NCBI RefSeq assembly: GCF_004353925.1
Contig: NZ_SMOK01000011.1
Location: 248,001-312,000, forward strand
DNA length: 64,000 nt
From: Pseudomonas sp. H9
GTDB taxonomy: Bacteria; Pseudomonadota; Gammaproteobacteria; Pseudomonadales; Pseudomonadaceae
Reading direction: 5' to 3'
How positions within the stretch are numbered: position 1 is the stretch's first letter; every line of letters starts with the position of its first letter. Position numbers and translations under genes: made by a program. A model generated the notes under the pieces. That model was not told the DNA's origin and did not search any database. It was given only the letters and a program-made list of their open reading frames with translations. Below are positions 23,426-31,925 of the stretch, piece by piece.

Positions 23426-24372
23426 AAATCAATGATAAGGAAAAATCAAACGCTATGTTCGATACAGCTACGGAAATACTTGTGGCAGATAAATCTACGG
23501 GCGTAAAACCGGGGGAGTTGTTTGTCGTCGATGAACACAACGAGCATTACTTGGCAGTGCAAGCAAAAGGGACCATGAATCTAGGAACGTTGACGGGCGT
23601 ACTTGGCGGGGTAGGCGGCTGCTTGTTTATTGTGCATGGCCTTATAGAAACAAAAGTCGGATACCTTGACTCCGCCTATATGCTGATAATCGCAGGCATA
23701 CTTTTATTTCTGCTGCCGTTTCTTTGGGAAACTCTACGCCCCCTACCCCTCCCAATTTTATTCAATCGTCGCACCCGTGAAGTTTATTTCGAGCACAATG
23801 GCGAACTGTTCCACGCCCCGTGGGATGGCATTACTGCCGTAGCCAAGGAACTTCAGCCGGTCGGCGCGAAAGTAAACAACCTGCAAAGTACCTCGCTTGA
23901 GGCTCGCGCGTTCAAATTTGGAAAGCCGGAAACCACCTCTATGATCAGCCTCTGTGCTCCCATCGGAAATTCAATGGCGATGCAAAAAGCGTTTTGGGAA
24001 TACATCCGCGCCTACATGAACAACGGCCCCTACTTTGACAAACACGGCATTCACAGTGAATCGGATGCGTTTGTAAAAAGCCAACTGCGCGCGCGATTTA
24101 TGATGAGCAATACCTTCAAACGTACCCTGGCGCGAATAAAGCAAGCGAAGATAGACACTGGAGGTAGAAATTACTTAGGTGGCGATGACGTAGGCATGCT
24201 GGTCCTCTCGCCAATGTTCTACCTCCCGGGAAAAATTCATGAGCTCACCTACAGCGTTGCCAAACGCCACTTTCGCAATTCCTGGCCGAGGATTGTTACT
24301 GAACGTTTGAAACCCAATGGCCCCACCACGCGCCTTGTTGATCTGGAATGTGAAAACGAAGGAAAGCTTTAA
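23422..24372 (+). CDS. DUF6708-like membrane protein, copy 2
   Basis: 316 aa, paralogous to the previous gene: the TM pair (GVLGGVGGCLFIVHG, then LIIAGILLFLLPFLWETL), PILFNRRTREVYFEHNGEL, HAPWDGITAVAKE and FWEYIRAYMNNGPYFDKHG. The start is GTG, overlapping the previous stop, with GGAGG eight bases upstream inside the previous gene. Divergence is greatest in the N-terminal 20 residues, the TM loops and the middle of the soluble domain (residues ~150-180), a pattern expected if each copy recognises a different partner. It is followed directly by the double zinc-ribbon gene. Confidence 0.72.
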   Translation: MKINDKEKSNAMFDTATEILVADKSTGVKPGELFVVDEHNEHYLAVQAKGTMNLGTLTGVLGGVGGCLFIVHGLIETKVGYLDSAYMLIIAGILLFLLPFLWETLRPLPLPILFNRRTREVYFEHNGELFHAPWDGITAVAKELQPVGAKVNNLQSTSLEARAFKFGKPETTSMISLCAPIGNSMAMQKAFWEYIRAYMNNGPYFDKHGIHSESDAFVKSQLRARFMMSNTFKRTLARIKQAKIDTGGRNYLGGDDVGMLVLSPMFYLPGKIHELTYSVAKRHFRNSWPRIVTERLKPNGPTTRLVDLECENEGKL

Positions 24373-25227
24373 GTGAAAAACAGTAATACAGAAATCTCAG
24401 GTTCGGTACTCGAAACCCAGGCGTTACCCAACTATCGCCTGTGCCTGCCCGCAGAGCTCCACAGCCAGGCGGATGCTTTCATCCAGTATTTGCGTGAGCT
24501 ACCTGATTGGGCGCCGGAAAAGTGCCCGTACTGCGCCCATCCGCACCTCAAGCGAGAAATCAAACCCAACCTGTCTCTGCCTTCGTACCTCTGCGGCATG
24601 TGTAACGGCAAGGTGAAGAACCCGCTTGCGAGGTATGTGCGTACGCACCTGTGGCCCATCTATGGCCACTACCTGTTGGCCGGTTGGCCTACGCAAGCGA
24701 CGGCCGACGCCATGGACCTTACCGAAGTTACCGCTAGCAACTGGGTAGAGCCCTTCCGTGCAGTGATGGCCAAAGAGTTTCCTGCGCTGTACCAATGGTG
24801 GGCTGCGCGACAAGATCGGACCTGCCTGGAGCCACCGGCGCATATCGCCGCTCAAGCCCAGGCGTTCCTGGACGGGATAGCGTATTACCTGACCACTGAG
24901 CACGCTGATTGTCCGACGTGTGGCTCACCTGATATGCGTCGGATCAACCAGCGACGTCCGGATTTCTACTGCCCTGGCTGTGGCAATTCGGTCAGTTTGC
25001 TCCGTGGTACGTTGCTGCACCGAATGGGTTATCCGCAGCACTGGCTGACCTTTGCTCAGGCGCTGATCAATGGCGAGCGAAGCGGCGAGTTGCAGCGACG
25101 CACAGGGTTTTGCGCAATAACCTGCAGGCGCTGGCGCAGTGTGTTTATGAAGCTCATTGAGCAGCAGGGGCACAGCGAGCTCATTGAGTGGATTACCTGG
25201 CTGCGCAGTCACCGGGCAAAGCGGTGA
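24373..25227 (+). CDS. Double zinc-ribbon transposase-like protein
   Basis: 284 aa. Two zinc ribbons are visible: Cys51/Cys54/Cys74/Cys77 and Cys180/Cys183/Cys200/Cys203. Each is followed by a region resembling helix-turn-helix sequence (WPTQATADAMDLTEVTASNW; NGERSGELQRRTGFCAIT), as in the N-terminal part of IS1595/InsA-type transposases and DUF746 proteins. No DDE catalytic core and no terminal inverted repeats are visible, so it is not an active insertion element. The GTG start follows the previous stop immediately, with AAGGAAAG upstream, so it belongs to the DUF6708 operon. It may be a DNA-binding regulator or accessory protein of this island. Confidence 0.65.
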   Translation: MKNSNTEISGSVLETQALPNYRLCLPAELHSQADAFIQYLRELPDWAPEKCPYCAHPHLKREIKPNLSLPSYLCGMCNGKVKNPLARYVRTHLWPIYGHYLLAGWPTQATADAMDLTEVTASNWVEPFRAVMAKEFPALYQWWAARQDRTCLEPPAHIAAQAQAFLDGIAYYLTTEHADCPTCGSPDMRRINQRRPDFYCPGCGNSVSLLRGTLLHRMGYPQHWLTFAQALINGERSGELQRRTGFCAITCRRWRSVFMKLIEQQGHSELIEWITWLRSHRAKR

Positions 25228-25263
25228 GTGATTGTGTGCTCGGCGGTGGGCAGGTGGCATTGT

Positions 25264-25290
25264 GAGCGCGGGGCAAGCCCGCTCCTACAG
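25264..25290. repeat. Single REP half-element
   Basis: GAGCGCGGGGCAAGCCCGCTCCTACAG is the right half of a REP pair with no left partner. It lies between the zinc-ribbon gene and the AraC regulator; the 204-base spacer holds nothing else I can name. Confidence 0.8.
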
Positions 25291-25431
25291 TGAGGTATGG
25301 CTAAGCTTACGCAGGTGAAATATTCAGCCTCAATGGCGATAACCCGCTTTGCATTTCACGACAGTCAGGCTATAAAAAGCGACCCGCCACAGAAGTGGGA
25401 CGCCTAATGTAAACGCGTGGAAAACAATAAA

Positions 25432-26430
25432 ATGACCGCCCTTGTCCGTGCTGCAAGCTTGACCAATTACCTCGAGGTGTCGCGCCACCTGGGGCTCAAT
25501 CCACAGGCGCTGCTCGCCCAGGTGGGGATCAGCGCAGCGCTGCTGGAAGACCCCAACCAGCGCCTTGCCGTCTCGTCGGTCATCACCCTGCTGGAAGAGT
25601 CTGCGCGGGTCAGCGGTTGCGAAACCTTCGGCCTGCGCATGGCGGAATTGCGCCAGTTGTCCGACTTCGGCGAAATCAGCCTGTTGCTCAGCCACCAACG
25701 AACACTGCGTGATGCCCTGGAGGTGATCGTGCAGTACCGGCATTTGCTCAATGACGCCCTGGCCATCTATATCGAGGATGCGGGTAAAACCGTGATCATT
25801 CGTGAGGAAGTGGTCAGCGAGCGGCCGCAGGGCAGCCGCCAGGCCACCGAACTGGCCATTGGTGTGCTGCGCCGCCTGTGCGCGGCGTTGTTGGGTGCGC
25901 ACTGGCACCCGATCAGTGCCAATTTCACCCACAGCGCCCCGGCTGACCTGGCCATTCATCGGCGGATTTTCGGCTGTAAGCTGGAGTTTGGCAGTGAGTT
26001 CAATGGCATTGTCTGCCCCGCCGCCGACCTTGATGCCGCCAATCCGCTGGCCAACCAGGCCATGGCGCGCCTGGCCCAACGTTACCTGGATACCTTGCAG
26101 GCGGGCGGCAAACAGTCGCTGGAGCTGGAAATGCGCAAGACCATTTACCTGCTGCTGCCTATGGGCCGCGCCACCATCGAGCAGGTGGCCCAGACCCAGG
26201 GCATGAACGTGCGTACCCTGCAGCGGCGCCTGGAAGAATGTGGGCTGACCTTCAGCGACCTGATCAACAGTGTGCGCAGGGATCTGGTGATTCGCTATCT
26301 GGAGAACCCCAACTACTCGCTGGGGCGTATTGCTGACATGCTCGGTTACTCGATGCCCAGCTCTTTCACCCGCTGGTTCATTGCCCAGTTCGGTATGCCG
26401 CCGGCTACCTGGCGAGCGCAGCATAGGTAA
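25432..26430 (+). CDS. AraC-family transcriptional regulator
   Basis: 332 aa. The N-terminal ~210 residues are the arabinose-binding-like domain of the OruR/ArgR-type AraC subgroup (SLTNYLEVSRHLGLNP, FGLRMAELRQLSDFGEISLLL, HRRIFGCKLEFGSEFNGIVC). The C-terminal two-helix DNA-binding domain runs from ~230 to 325 (ATIEQVAQTQGMNVRTLQRR, then SLGRIADMLGYSMPSSFTRWF). An in-frame GTG at 25417 exists, but GGAA nine bases before the ATG at 25432 favours the latter. It converges on the YeiH gene, separated by a REP. Its target is not evident; the minus-strand catabolic operon is a candidate, although a MocR regulator sits at that operon's promoter end. Confidence 0.9.
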   Translation: MTALVRAASLTNYLEVSRHLGLNPQALLAQVGISAALLEDPNQRLAVSSVITLLEESARVSGCETFGLRMAELRQLSDFGEISLLLSHQRTLRDALEVIVQYRHLLNDALAIYIEDAGKTVIIREEVVSERPQGSRQATELAIGVLRRLCAALLGAHWHPISANFTHSAPADLAIHRRIFGCKLEFGSEFNGIVCPAADLDAANPLANQAMARLAQRYLDTLQAGGKQSLELEMRKTIYLLLPMGRATIEQVAQTQGMNVRTLQRRLEECGLTFSDLINSVRRDLVIRYLENPNYSLGRIADMLGYSMPSSFTRWFIAQFGMPPATWRAQHR

Positions 26431-26432
26431 TG

Positions 26433-26519
26433 GTAGGAGCGGGCTTGTTGTGGGATCGGGCTTGCCCCGCGATAGCGGTGTGTCAGCCACATCGCCTCGC
26501 GGGGCAAGCCCGCTCCTAC
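26433..26519. repeat. REP pair with extra half-copy
   Basis: Intact inverted REP cores with spacer TGTCAGCCACATCG, preceded by a partial left copy (GTAGGAGCGGGCTTGTTGTG), as in the element at 21935. It lies between two converging genes. Confidence 0.92.
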
Positions 26520-26529
26520 TGGTGAGTGT

Positions 26530-27540
26530 TTACAGCCCCCAATGCATCAACGCGAGCACCAGCAGGACCAGAAACACTGTCTCGCCCACCATCAAGGCGA
26601 TGGGCTTGAAGCCAACCTTGGCCAGTTCTTTGAGCTGGGTCTTCATCCCCAGGGCACTGATCGCCACCACCAGGCACCACCGCGACAGGTCATTAACGCC
26701 ACTTTGCACCAGCGTCGGCACCCAGCCTGTGCTGTTCAGGCAGGCCAGCAGCACAAACCCCACGGCAAACCACGGTAGCAACGGTGGACGTTGCCCGGTG
26801 GCGTTGTCCCCTGCCCGACGGGTAATCATCGCCGCACAGACAATCACCGGCAGCAACATCGCCACCCGCATCAATTTGACCACCGTGGCAATATCACCGG
26901 TCTCGGTGGACATGCTGTAGCCCGCCCCCACCACCTGCGCCACATCATGGATGGTCGCGCCCAGGAACACTCCGGCCTGCGCTGGTGACAGTTGCAGCCA
27001 GCCGGCGATCATTGGATACAGGATCATCGCCAGGGTCGAGAGCGCCGACACCCCGATTACGGTAAACAGCGTGGCGTGTTCTTTCTGCTTGTGTGGCGGT
27101 AAGGCCGCCGCCAGCGCCAGGGCCGCTGAAGCGCCACAGATGGCCGTTGCTCCGCCGGTGAGCATGCCGAACAGGCGGTTGAAGCCCATGGCCTTGGCGA
27201 CCACCATCGACACGCCAATGGTCACCGCGACGATGATGATCACCAGCGCCACCGGCTTCCAGCCCAGGCTGGCGATCTGCTCCAAGGTAATGCGCATGCC
27301 GAGCAAGGCGACACCGATGCGCAGCACGGTGCGCGCAGTGAACTCGATCCCGGCTTTGCACGGGCCGTCGGTGGCAAGAAAGTTCAAGGCCATGCCCAGC
27401 AACAGGGCAAACAGCATCACCGGAGCGCCGTAGTGCTCACTGAGGAACGTCGCCGCACCGGCAGCGATCAGGCTGACCATAAACCCCGGTGCGAGTGTAC
27501 GTATGCGCTGGTTGGCAGCAGTAATAGCAAGGGTGTTCAT
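26530..27540 (-). CDS. YeiH/UPF0324-family putative sulfate/sulfite exporter
   Basis: 336 aa integral membrane protein with about ten hydrophobic segments. Family motifs are LLGMALNFL, RIGVALLGMRIT, GMLTGGATAICGASAALA, GVFLGATIHDVAQVVGAG and SALGMKTQLKEL. YeiH proteins are predicted exporters of sulfate or related anions. It is the last gene of a seven-gene operon with a TauD-type dioxygenase, which in characterised relatives releases sulfite or sulfate, so removal of liberated sulfur oxyanion is a consistent role. Its start overlaps the Rieske stop by 4 bases. Confidence 0.88.
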   Translation of the reverse strand: MNTLAITAANQRIRTLAPGFMVSLIAAGAATFLSEHYGAPVMLFALLLGMALNFLATDGPCKAGIEFTARTVLRIGVALLGMRITLEQIASLGWKPVALVIIIVAVTIGVSMVVAKAMGFNRLFGMLTGGATAICGASAALALAAALPPHKQKEHATLFTVIGVSALSTLAMILYPMIAGWLQLSPAQAGVFLGATIHDVAQVVGAGYSMSTETGDIATVVKLMRVAMLLPVIVCAAMITRRAGDNATGQRPPLLPWFAVGFVLLACLNSTGWVPTLVQSGVNDLSRWCLVVAISALGMKTQLKELAKVGFKPIALMVGETVFLVLLVLALMHWGL

Positions 27541-27863
27541 TGGCCTGACTCCTCGGCACCGATGACGATGAACACCTGCTCGCCCTCACACTCGACCGGG
27601 TAACTGCCGACCTTGAGCGCGGTGGAGTTGAGCAGATAGCCACTGGCCAAATCAAAACGCAGGCCGTGGGCGCAGCATTGAATCACCCGCCCTTCCAGGC
27701 GCCCGCCGCACAGCGAAGCGCCTTGGTGCGGGCAGCTGTCATCGATGGCATAAAACTGGTCGGCGACGTTGAACAGCGCCAGGCTTTTGTTCTCGAAGTT
27801 CAACAGCACACGGCTGTTACGCGGCGGCACTTTGGCCGCGGGCACTGGGTAACGGTAACTCAT
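27537..27863 (-). CDS. Small Rieske [2Fe-2S] ferredoxin
   Basis: 108 aa Rieske fold with both ligand pairs: Cys44-Pro-His46 in SCPHQGASL and Cys63-x-x-His66 in QCCAHGLRFDL, 17 residues apart. There is no TM anchor, so it is a soluble ferredoxin of the NirD/BphF kind that passes electrons to an oxygenase. Four-base overlaps join it to both neighbours. No separate Rieske oxygenase large subunit is present; the partner may be encoded elsewhere. Confidence 0.88.
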   Translation of the reverse strand: MSYRYPVPAAKVPPRNSRVLLNFENKSLALFNVADQFYAIDDSCPHQGASLCGGRLEGRVIQCCAHGLRFDLASGYLLNSTALKVGSYPVECEGEQVFIVIGAEESGQ

Positions 27864-28513
27864 ACCGGTTCCGCCACAGCCAGCGCCTCGCGCATGACCT
27901 CAAGCAGCACAGCAGCAGGTTGCGCACCGCTGATGGTCTGCCGTTGGTTGAAGCGGAAACAGGGCACGCCGTTCATGGCCACATCATTGTCGGCATTGAA
28001 CGGGCTGGCATCACCGCGCAGGCAATCGGCGACCTGCGCCGGGTTCAAGCCACAGGCTTTGGCGATGTGCAGTAAGGTCACCGTGTCGCCGAGGTCTTTG
28101 CCTTGCTGGAAGTAAGCGGCAAACAGCTGTGTCAGCAGCGCTTCGGGGAGCTCGGGCATGCCCAGGGTTGCCGCACGCTGTAGCAGGCGGTGAGCATCAG
28201 CGGTATTGGGCATGCGGCTGATACGCGAGAAGTCGATTTCAACCCCCGCAGCTTCGGCGGCGCCACGCACTTGCGCCTGGCGCTGGCGCACGGCCGCGTC
28301 GCTGCCCAGGCGCTTGCGATAAAACGCTTCGAACGGCTGTCCGGTGCGCGGCATGTCGGGCAGTAGCTGTACACCGCGCCAGTGCAACAAGACCTCCAGC
28401 TCAGGCTGTTCGCGGCGCAACTGCTCAAGCGCCACCTGTAGATGGCGCTGACCGATCAGGCACCACGGGCAAATGAAATCGAAGAACACTTCGATGGACA
28501 ACACGGGTTTCAC
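27860..28513 (-). CDS. DsbA-family (FrnE-like) oxidoreductase
   Basis: 217 aa thioredoxin-fold protein with the active site Cys15-Pro-Trp-Cys18 (FFDFICPWCLIG) and a cis-proline loop (MNGVPCFRF). No signal peptide, so it is cytoplasmic like FrnE and related 2-hydroxychromene-carboxylate isomerase relatives. In FrnE-type members the CxxC is kept; in glutathione-dependent isomerases it is replaced, so redox or isomerase activity remains open. Four-base overlaps with the MFS and Rieske genes place it firmly in the operon. Confidence 0.86.
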   Translation of the reverse strand: MKPVLSIEVFFDFICPWCLIGQRHLQVALEQLRREQPELEVLLHWRGVQLLPDMPRTGQPFEAFYRKRLGSDAAVRQRQAQVRGAAEAAGVEIDFSRISRMPNTADAHRLLQRAATLGMPELPEALLTQLFAAYFQQGKDLGDTVTLLHIAKACGLNPAQVADCLRGDASPFNADNDVAMNGVPCFRFNQRQTISGAQPAAVLLEVMREALAVAEPV

Positions 28514-29829
28514 GGTTTTACCTCCTGAATCTGCGCTGCGCCTGGCGCAATCTGCTGCTGAGCCTCAAGGCGGGCCATGTCACTGTGGTAATGGCGCTTG
28601 GCAATAAAAAACACTGCAGCGGCGGCGATGCTGATCAGCGGCACCAGCTGAAATGCCGCCTGCAGGCCGATGAGGTCGGACACCTTGCCGGTAATCAGCG
28701 GCCCGGTGGCCAGCCCCAACAAGTTGTTGGCCAAGGTCAAGGTGGCAAAGGCCGTACCATGCACCGAGGCGTGGGTGAGGTTGGCGACCATGGCACTGGA
28801 TGGCCCGTTGGTGCCCACGGCGATCATCATCCCCAGGCAAATCAGCACCAATTGCGCCGTGCCTGCTGGCAACGCAAAGGCCAGCGACAGCAACAGGCAA
28901 CTGCCCAGGCAATAGGTAATCGCCAGGCTGATTTTGCGGTCTGGGCGCTGGCGGCCCAGGCGGTCGCAGAGTATGGCGCAGATAATCGTGCCGATGCCGC
29001 TGCACAAGACGATGATCGCAGCGAGTACGCCGGCCTGATCGGTGCCCATGGCGTAGTAACGGTTCAGGTAGCTGGGCATCCACACGATCACCGTGCCGCC
29101 CACGAACAACTGCAGGCCGCTGGCGACGTACGCGGCGATCACCGAACGGCTGCTGTACAAAGTACGCAACGGCCGCTCGGCCTTGCAGGATGCGCGGGAT
29201 CGTTTGGGTGAAATCTTCGATTCCTTGACCAGCACGGGGTACAGCAAGGCCAGCATCAAGCCGAAAAAGGCCATGCCGGCAAATGCCCAACGCCAGCCGA
29301 AATGCTGGGCCATCACGCCGCCAAGGGCCATGCCCAGGACAGAGCCGAACATACCACCGGCCATGAACGCACCGGCCAGGGTCGCACGCATGTCACGGGG
29401 GAACACCGCCACGACCACGGCAATGCCGACGCTGCCATAGGCGGCTTCGCCAACACCCACCAGGAAGCGGGCAATAAACATCTGTTGGTAGTTTTCCGCC
29501 AGGGCGCACCCCAGGGTTGCCAGGCTCCAGAGCACAGCCATCAGCACCAGGCTTTTGACCCGGCCGAAGCGGTCGGCCAGCAATGACAGCGGGAAGGTCA
29601 ACAGCCCGACCATCAGCGCGACGATGCCGCTGAGCAGCCCGAGCTGACTGTCGGTCAGGGCCCATTCGCCCTTGAGCAGCGGGAATACTGCATTGAGGAC
29701 CTGGCGCGACATGTAGTCGGAAATCAGCAGGCCAAAGGTCAAAGCAAAGACAATCCAGGCATAGCGCCGTGAAATGCCTTGGGAAGTGTCAACACCATCG
29801 TCTTCGGCGCTGGCGATATAGGCGGCCAT
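28510..29829 (-). CDS. MFS transporter (catabolic operon)
   Basis: 439 aa, about 12 TM helices with the MFS loop signature LADRFGRVKSL between TM2 and TM3 and CDRLGRQRPDRK between TM8 and TM9. The ATG at 29829 is preceded by GAGGAGG; a longer reading adds 44 residues of non-membrane sequence. Likely the uptake permease for the organic anion degraded by this operon. It is 112 bases after the cleavage-enzyme gene, with a hairpin between, and overlaps the DsbA-like gene by 4 bases. Confidence 0.87.
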   Translation of the reverse strand: MAAYIASAEDDGVDTSQGISRRYAWIVFALTFGLLISDYMSRQVLNAVFPLLKGEWALTDSQLGLLSGIVALMVGLLTFPLSLLADRFGRVKSLVLMAVLWSLATLGCALAENYQQMFIARFLVGVGEAAYGSVGIAVVVAVFPRDMRATLAGAFMAGGMFGSVLGMALGGVMAQHFGWRWAFAGMAFFGLMLALLYPVLVKESKISPKRSRASCKAERPLRTLYSSRSVIAAYVASGLQLFVGGTVIVWMPSYLNRYYAMGTDQAGVLAAIIVLCSGIGTIICAILCDRLGRQRPDRKISLAITYCLGSCLLLSLAFALPAGTAQLVLICLGMMIAVGTNGPSSAMVANLTHASVHGTAFATLTLANNLLGLATGPLITGKVSDLIGLQAAFQLVPLISIAAAAVFFIAKRHYHSDMARLEAQQQIAPGAAQIQEVKP

Positions 29830-29904
29830 AGTGCCTCCTCGGTTGTTGTCTGGCGTAAGTCTTGTTGTTATCAGAAGCCTGACGGACCGCGTTGCAGCTG
29901 AGGT

Positions 29905-29934
29905 GGGTCGACACCGGCACGGCGGTGCCGACCC
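29905..29934. promoter_or_regulatory. Intercistronic hairpin in the catabolic operon
   Basis: GGGTCGACACCG and CGGTGCCGACCC pair over 12 positions with one mismatch, loop GCACGG, in the 112-base gap between the cleavage-enzyme and MFS genes. There is no T tract on either side. It probably stabilises or attenuates the mRNA at this junction, which splits enzymes from transport genes. Confidence 0.4.
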
Positions 29935-29941
29935 TGACCGG

Positions 29942-30994
29942 TCAGCCGCGCTGCGGCACACCCTTTTGCCCCGGCCGGCGGTTCGGTGCCATGCCGTTGG
30001 CCTTCAGGGTTTCTTCGATGCTGCTGTACTGCTCACCAATGCGATAGATCGCCCGCGCTTCTTTGCCGTTAGCGACTTCGCGGCCCAGCTCGTGGGCAAC
30101 CCGCACGGTTTGTTGAATCTGCTGCACCGAGCTGAAGCGCTTGCCCTGGTGGTCGATGATGGTGTCTTCGTTGCCGCAGCGCGCATGCAGGCCCACGGCC
30201 ATAGCCATGGTGTTGAACGGCAGCACGTTCTTGAGCAGCGATTCGGAGGTCAAGGTGCAGCCATCGGGCGCGCGGTGAATGAAGTTGAAGAAGTTGAACG
30301 GGTTCGGGCCATCGAAGCCGCCGCCGATGCCGATCCAGGTCAGGTTCAGCGGGCCCATGTAATCGCCGCGGCGCACGATACGCTCGAGGGTTTCCAGGGC
30401 GTGCATGCCGGTCAGCTGGAAGTGCGGCTGAATCTTGGCATCCTGCAGACGACGCAGGTGTTCACGCACCCAGGCAGGGCCGGCGGGTACGGTCATTTCG
30501 CTGTAGGCGGCCTGGAACGCCGGGTTGGCCAGCGAGGTGCCTTCCAGGTACTCCGGGTACAGCAGTTCCATGATGTTCATTTGCGTGGTATTGATCGCCA
30601 CGGTGACCTGATCAGGCTTGGGCGTCAGCTCGGCAAGCATGTGGCGCGTGTCGTCGGACAGCCACTTGGCGGCTTCGCCGTCGCTTTCCGGGGCGAAAGA
30701 GATCGAGCCCCCTACCTGGATGATCATTTCCGGTACGGCTTCACGTACACCGGCAATCAGTTCGTTGAACTTGGACAGGCGCTTGGAGCCTTTACCGTCG
30801 AGTTCACGTACATGCAGGTGCAGTACAGTGGCACCGGCTTCATAGCAGTCAACGGCCTTCTGCACCTGCTCGTCCATGGTCAGTGGAATGTCTTCGGGGA
30901 AGTCCTCGGGCATCCACTCCGGGCCATACGGGGCCACGGTAATGACGACCTTTTCCATGTTTTCCGGGTGCAGCGAATCGTCGAAGAATTGCAT
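29942..30994 (-). CDS. Beta-keto acid cleavage enzyme (BKACE/DUF849)
   Basis: 350 aa TIM-barrel enzyme of the 3-keto-5-aminohexanoate cleavage (Kce) superfamily, which condenses a beta-keto acid with acetyl-CoA and splits it to acetoacetate plus a new acyl-CoA. The zinc-binding motif is His59-Leu-His61 (ATVLHLHVRE). Other family landmarks are QVGGSISF, EMTVPAGPAWVREHLRR and GLHARCGNEDTI. The substrate specificity of BKACE families ranges from dehydrocarnitine to lysine-derived keto acids and cannot be fixed here. It follows the TauD-type gene by 69 bases. Confidence 0.9.
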   Translation of the reverse strand: MQFFDDSLHPENMEKVVITVAPYGPEWMPEDFPEDIPLTMDEQVQKAVDCYEAGATVLHLHVRELDGKGSKRLSKFNELIAGVREAVPEMIIQVGGSISFAPESDGEAAKWLSDDTRHMLAELTPKPDQVTVAINTTQMNIMELLYPEYLEGTSLANPAFQAAYSEMTVPAGPAWVREHLRRLQDAKIQPHFQLTGMHALETLERIVRRGDYMGPLNLTWIGIGGGFDGPNPFNFFNFIHRAPDGCTLTSESLLKNVLPFNTMAMAVGLHARCGNEDTIIDHQGKRFSSVQQIQQTVRVAHELGREVANGKEARAIYRIGEQYSSIEETLKANGMAPNRRPGQKGVPQRG

Positions 30995-31063
30995 GTTCTC
31001 GTCCTCGGTATTGTTATTGTCTTGGCTCCGCAGTACTGCGGAGGGGTAAAACAGGCACTGACC

Positions 31064-31912
31064 TCAGAAGGTCAAGTCGCCTTTGATGCCGGCGCGCTCC
31101 ATCTTGCGATGGCACGGGGGGTAGTCCATGACGGCGTAGTGCTGGGTGCTGCGGTTATCCCAGATCGCGATGCTGTTGGGCTTCCAGCGCCAGCGCACCT
31201 GGTATTCAGGCAGGTAGGCCTGGCTGATCAGGTAGCGCAGCAATTCGCCCGCCCCTGGGTTGGCGTCCTGGCCGAAGCGCACCCGTTGCGGGGTGTGGAA
31301 ATTGGTGAAGTGAGTGGTGAAAGCGTTGACGAACAGCACCTGCTCGCCGGTTTCCGGGTGGGTGCGCACCACCGGGTGTTCGGCGTCCGGGTACTGGGCC
31401 TTGAGCGCCAGGCGTTTTTCAATCGGCATCGCCGCGCCAAAGCTGGCCTCGATGCTGTGCCGGGCGCGCAGGCCTTCGATCTTCTGCTTCACCTCATCCG
31501 GCAGGTTCTGATAGGCCAACACCATGTTGGCCCACATGGTGTCGCCACCGACCGGCGGGCATTCCACGCAGCGCAGCACACAGCCCATGGGTGGGGCTTC
31601 GCGCCAGGTGGCGTCGGTATGCCAGGCATTTTCGTAGCGGTCCATCGGTTGGTCCGGGCGCTTGTAGATCTGCACCAGGCCGGGATGGTCCGGATCGCTA
31701 CCGGCCACCGGATGATCCTCCAGCTCGCCGAAGCGTCGGGCAAAGGCCACATGTTCGGCGCGGCTGATGTTCTGGTCGCGCAAGAACAGCACGCGATGCT
31801 TGAGCAACTGCGCACGCAGTTGCTCGAACAGGTCGTCATCGTGCACCGCATCCGCCAGGTTAACCCCGGAAACCTCAGCGCCAATGGCGCAGGTCAATTG
31901 TTCGATGTGCAT
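31064..31912 (-). CDS. TauD/TfdA-type 2-oxoglutarate-dependent dioxygenase
   Basis: 282 aa non-haem iron dioxygenase. The iron ligands are His98 and Asp100 (NAWHTDATWREAPP) and His258 (TQHYAVMDY), with the 2-oxoglutarate-binding Arg in the last 15 residues. The family hydroxylates taurine, sulfonates, alkyl sulfates or aryloxyacids, releasing sulfite or sulfate or an alcohol. The motif GGDTMWANMVLAY is typical of both TauD and alkylsulfatase (AtsK) members. The ATG at 31912 is preceded by AGAGGG; the longer ORF is unlikely. It starts 13 bases after the quinone oxidoreductase stop. Confidence 0.9.
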   Translation of the reverse strand: MHIEQLTCAIGAEVSGVNLADAVHDDDLFEQLRAQLLKHRVLFLRDQNISRAEHVAFARRFGELEDHPVAGSDPDHPGLVQIYKRPDQPMDRYENAWHTDATWREAPPMGCVLRCVECPPVGGDTMWANMVLAYQNLPDEVKQKIEGLRARHSIEASFGAAMPIEKRLALKAQYPDAEHPVVRTHPETGEQVLFVNAFTTHFTNFHTPQRVRFGQDANPGAGELLRYLISQAYLPEYQVRWRWKPNSIAIWDNRSTQHYAVMDYPPCHRKMERAGIKGDLTF

Positions 31913-31925
31913 GCTACAGCCCTCT

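Noticed and set aside
24373..25227. An insertion-sequence transposase
   Set aside because: Zinc ribbons resemble IS1595/InsA proteins, but there is no DDE core, no terminal inverted repeats and no target duplication, and the gene is coupled to its upstream neighbours.
25330..26490. A 386-codon minus-strand frame
   Set aside because: Antisense to the AraC regulator, whose HTH and sensor domains are clear.
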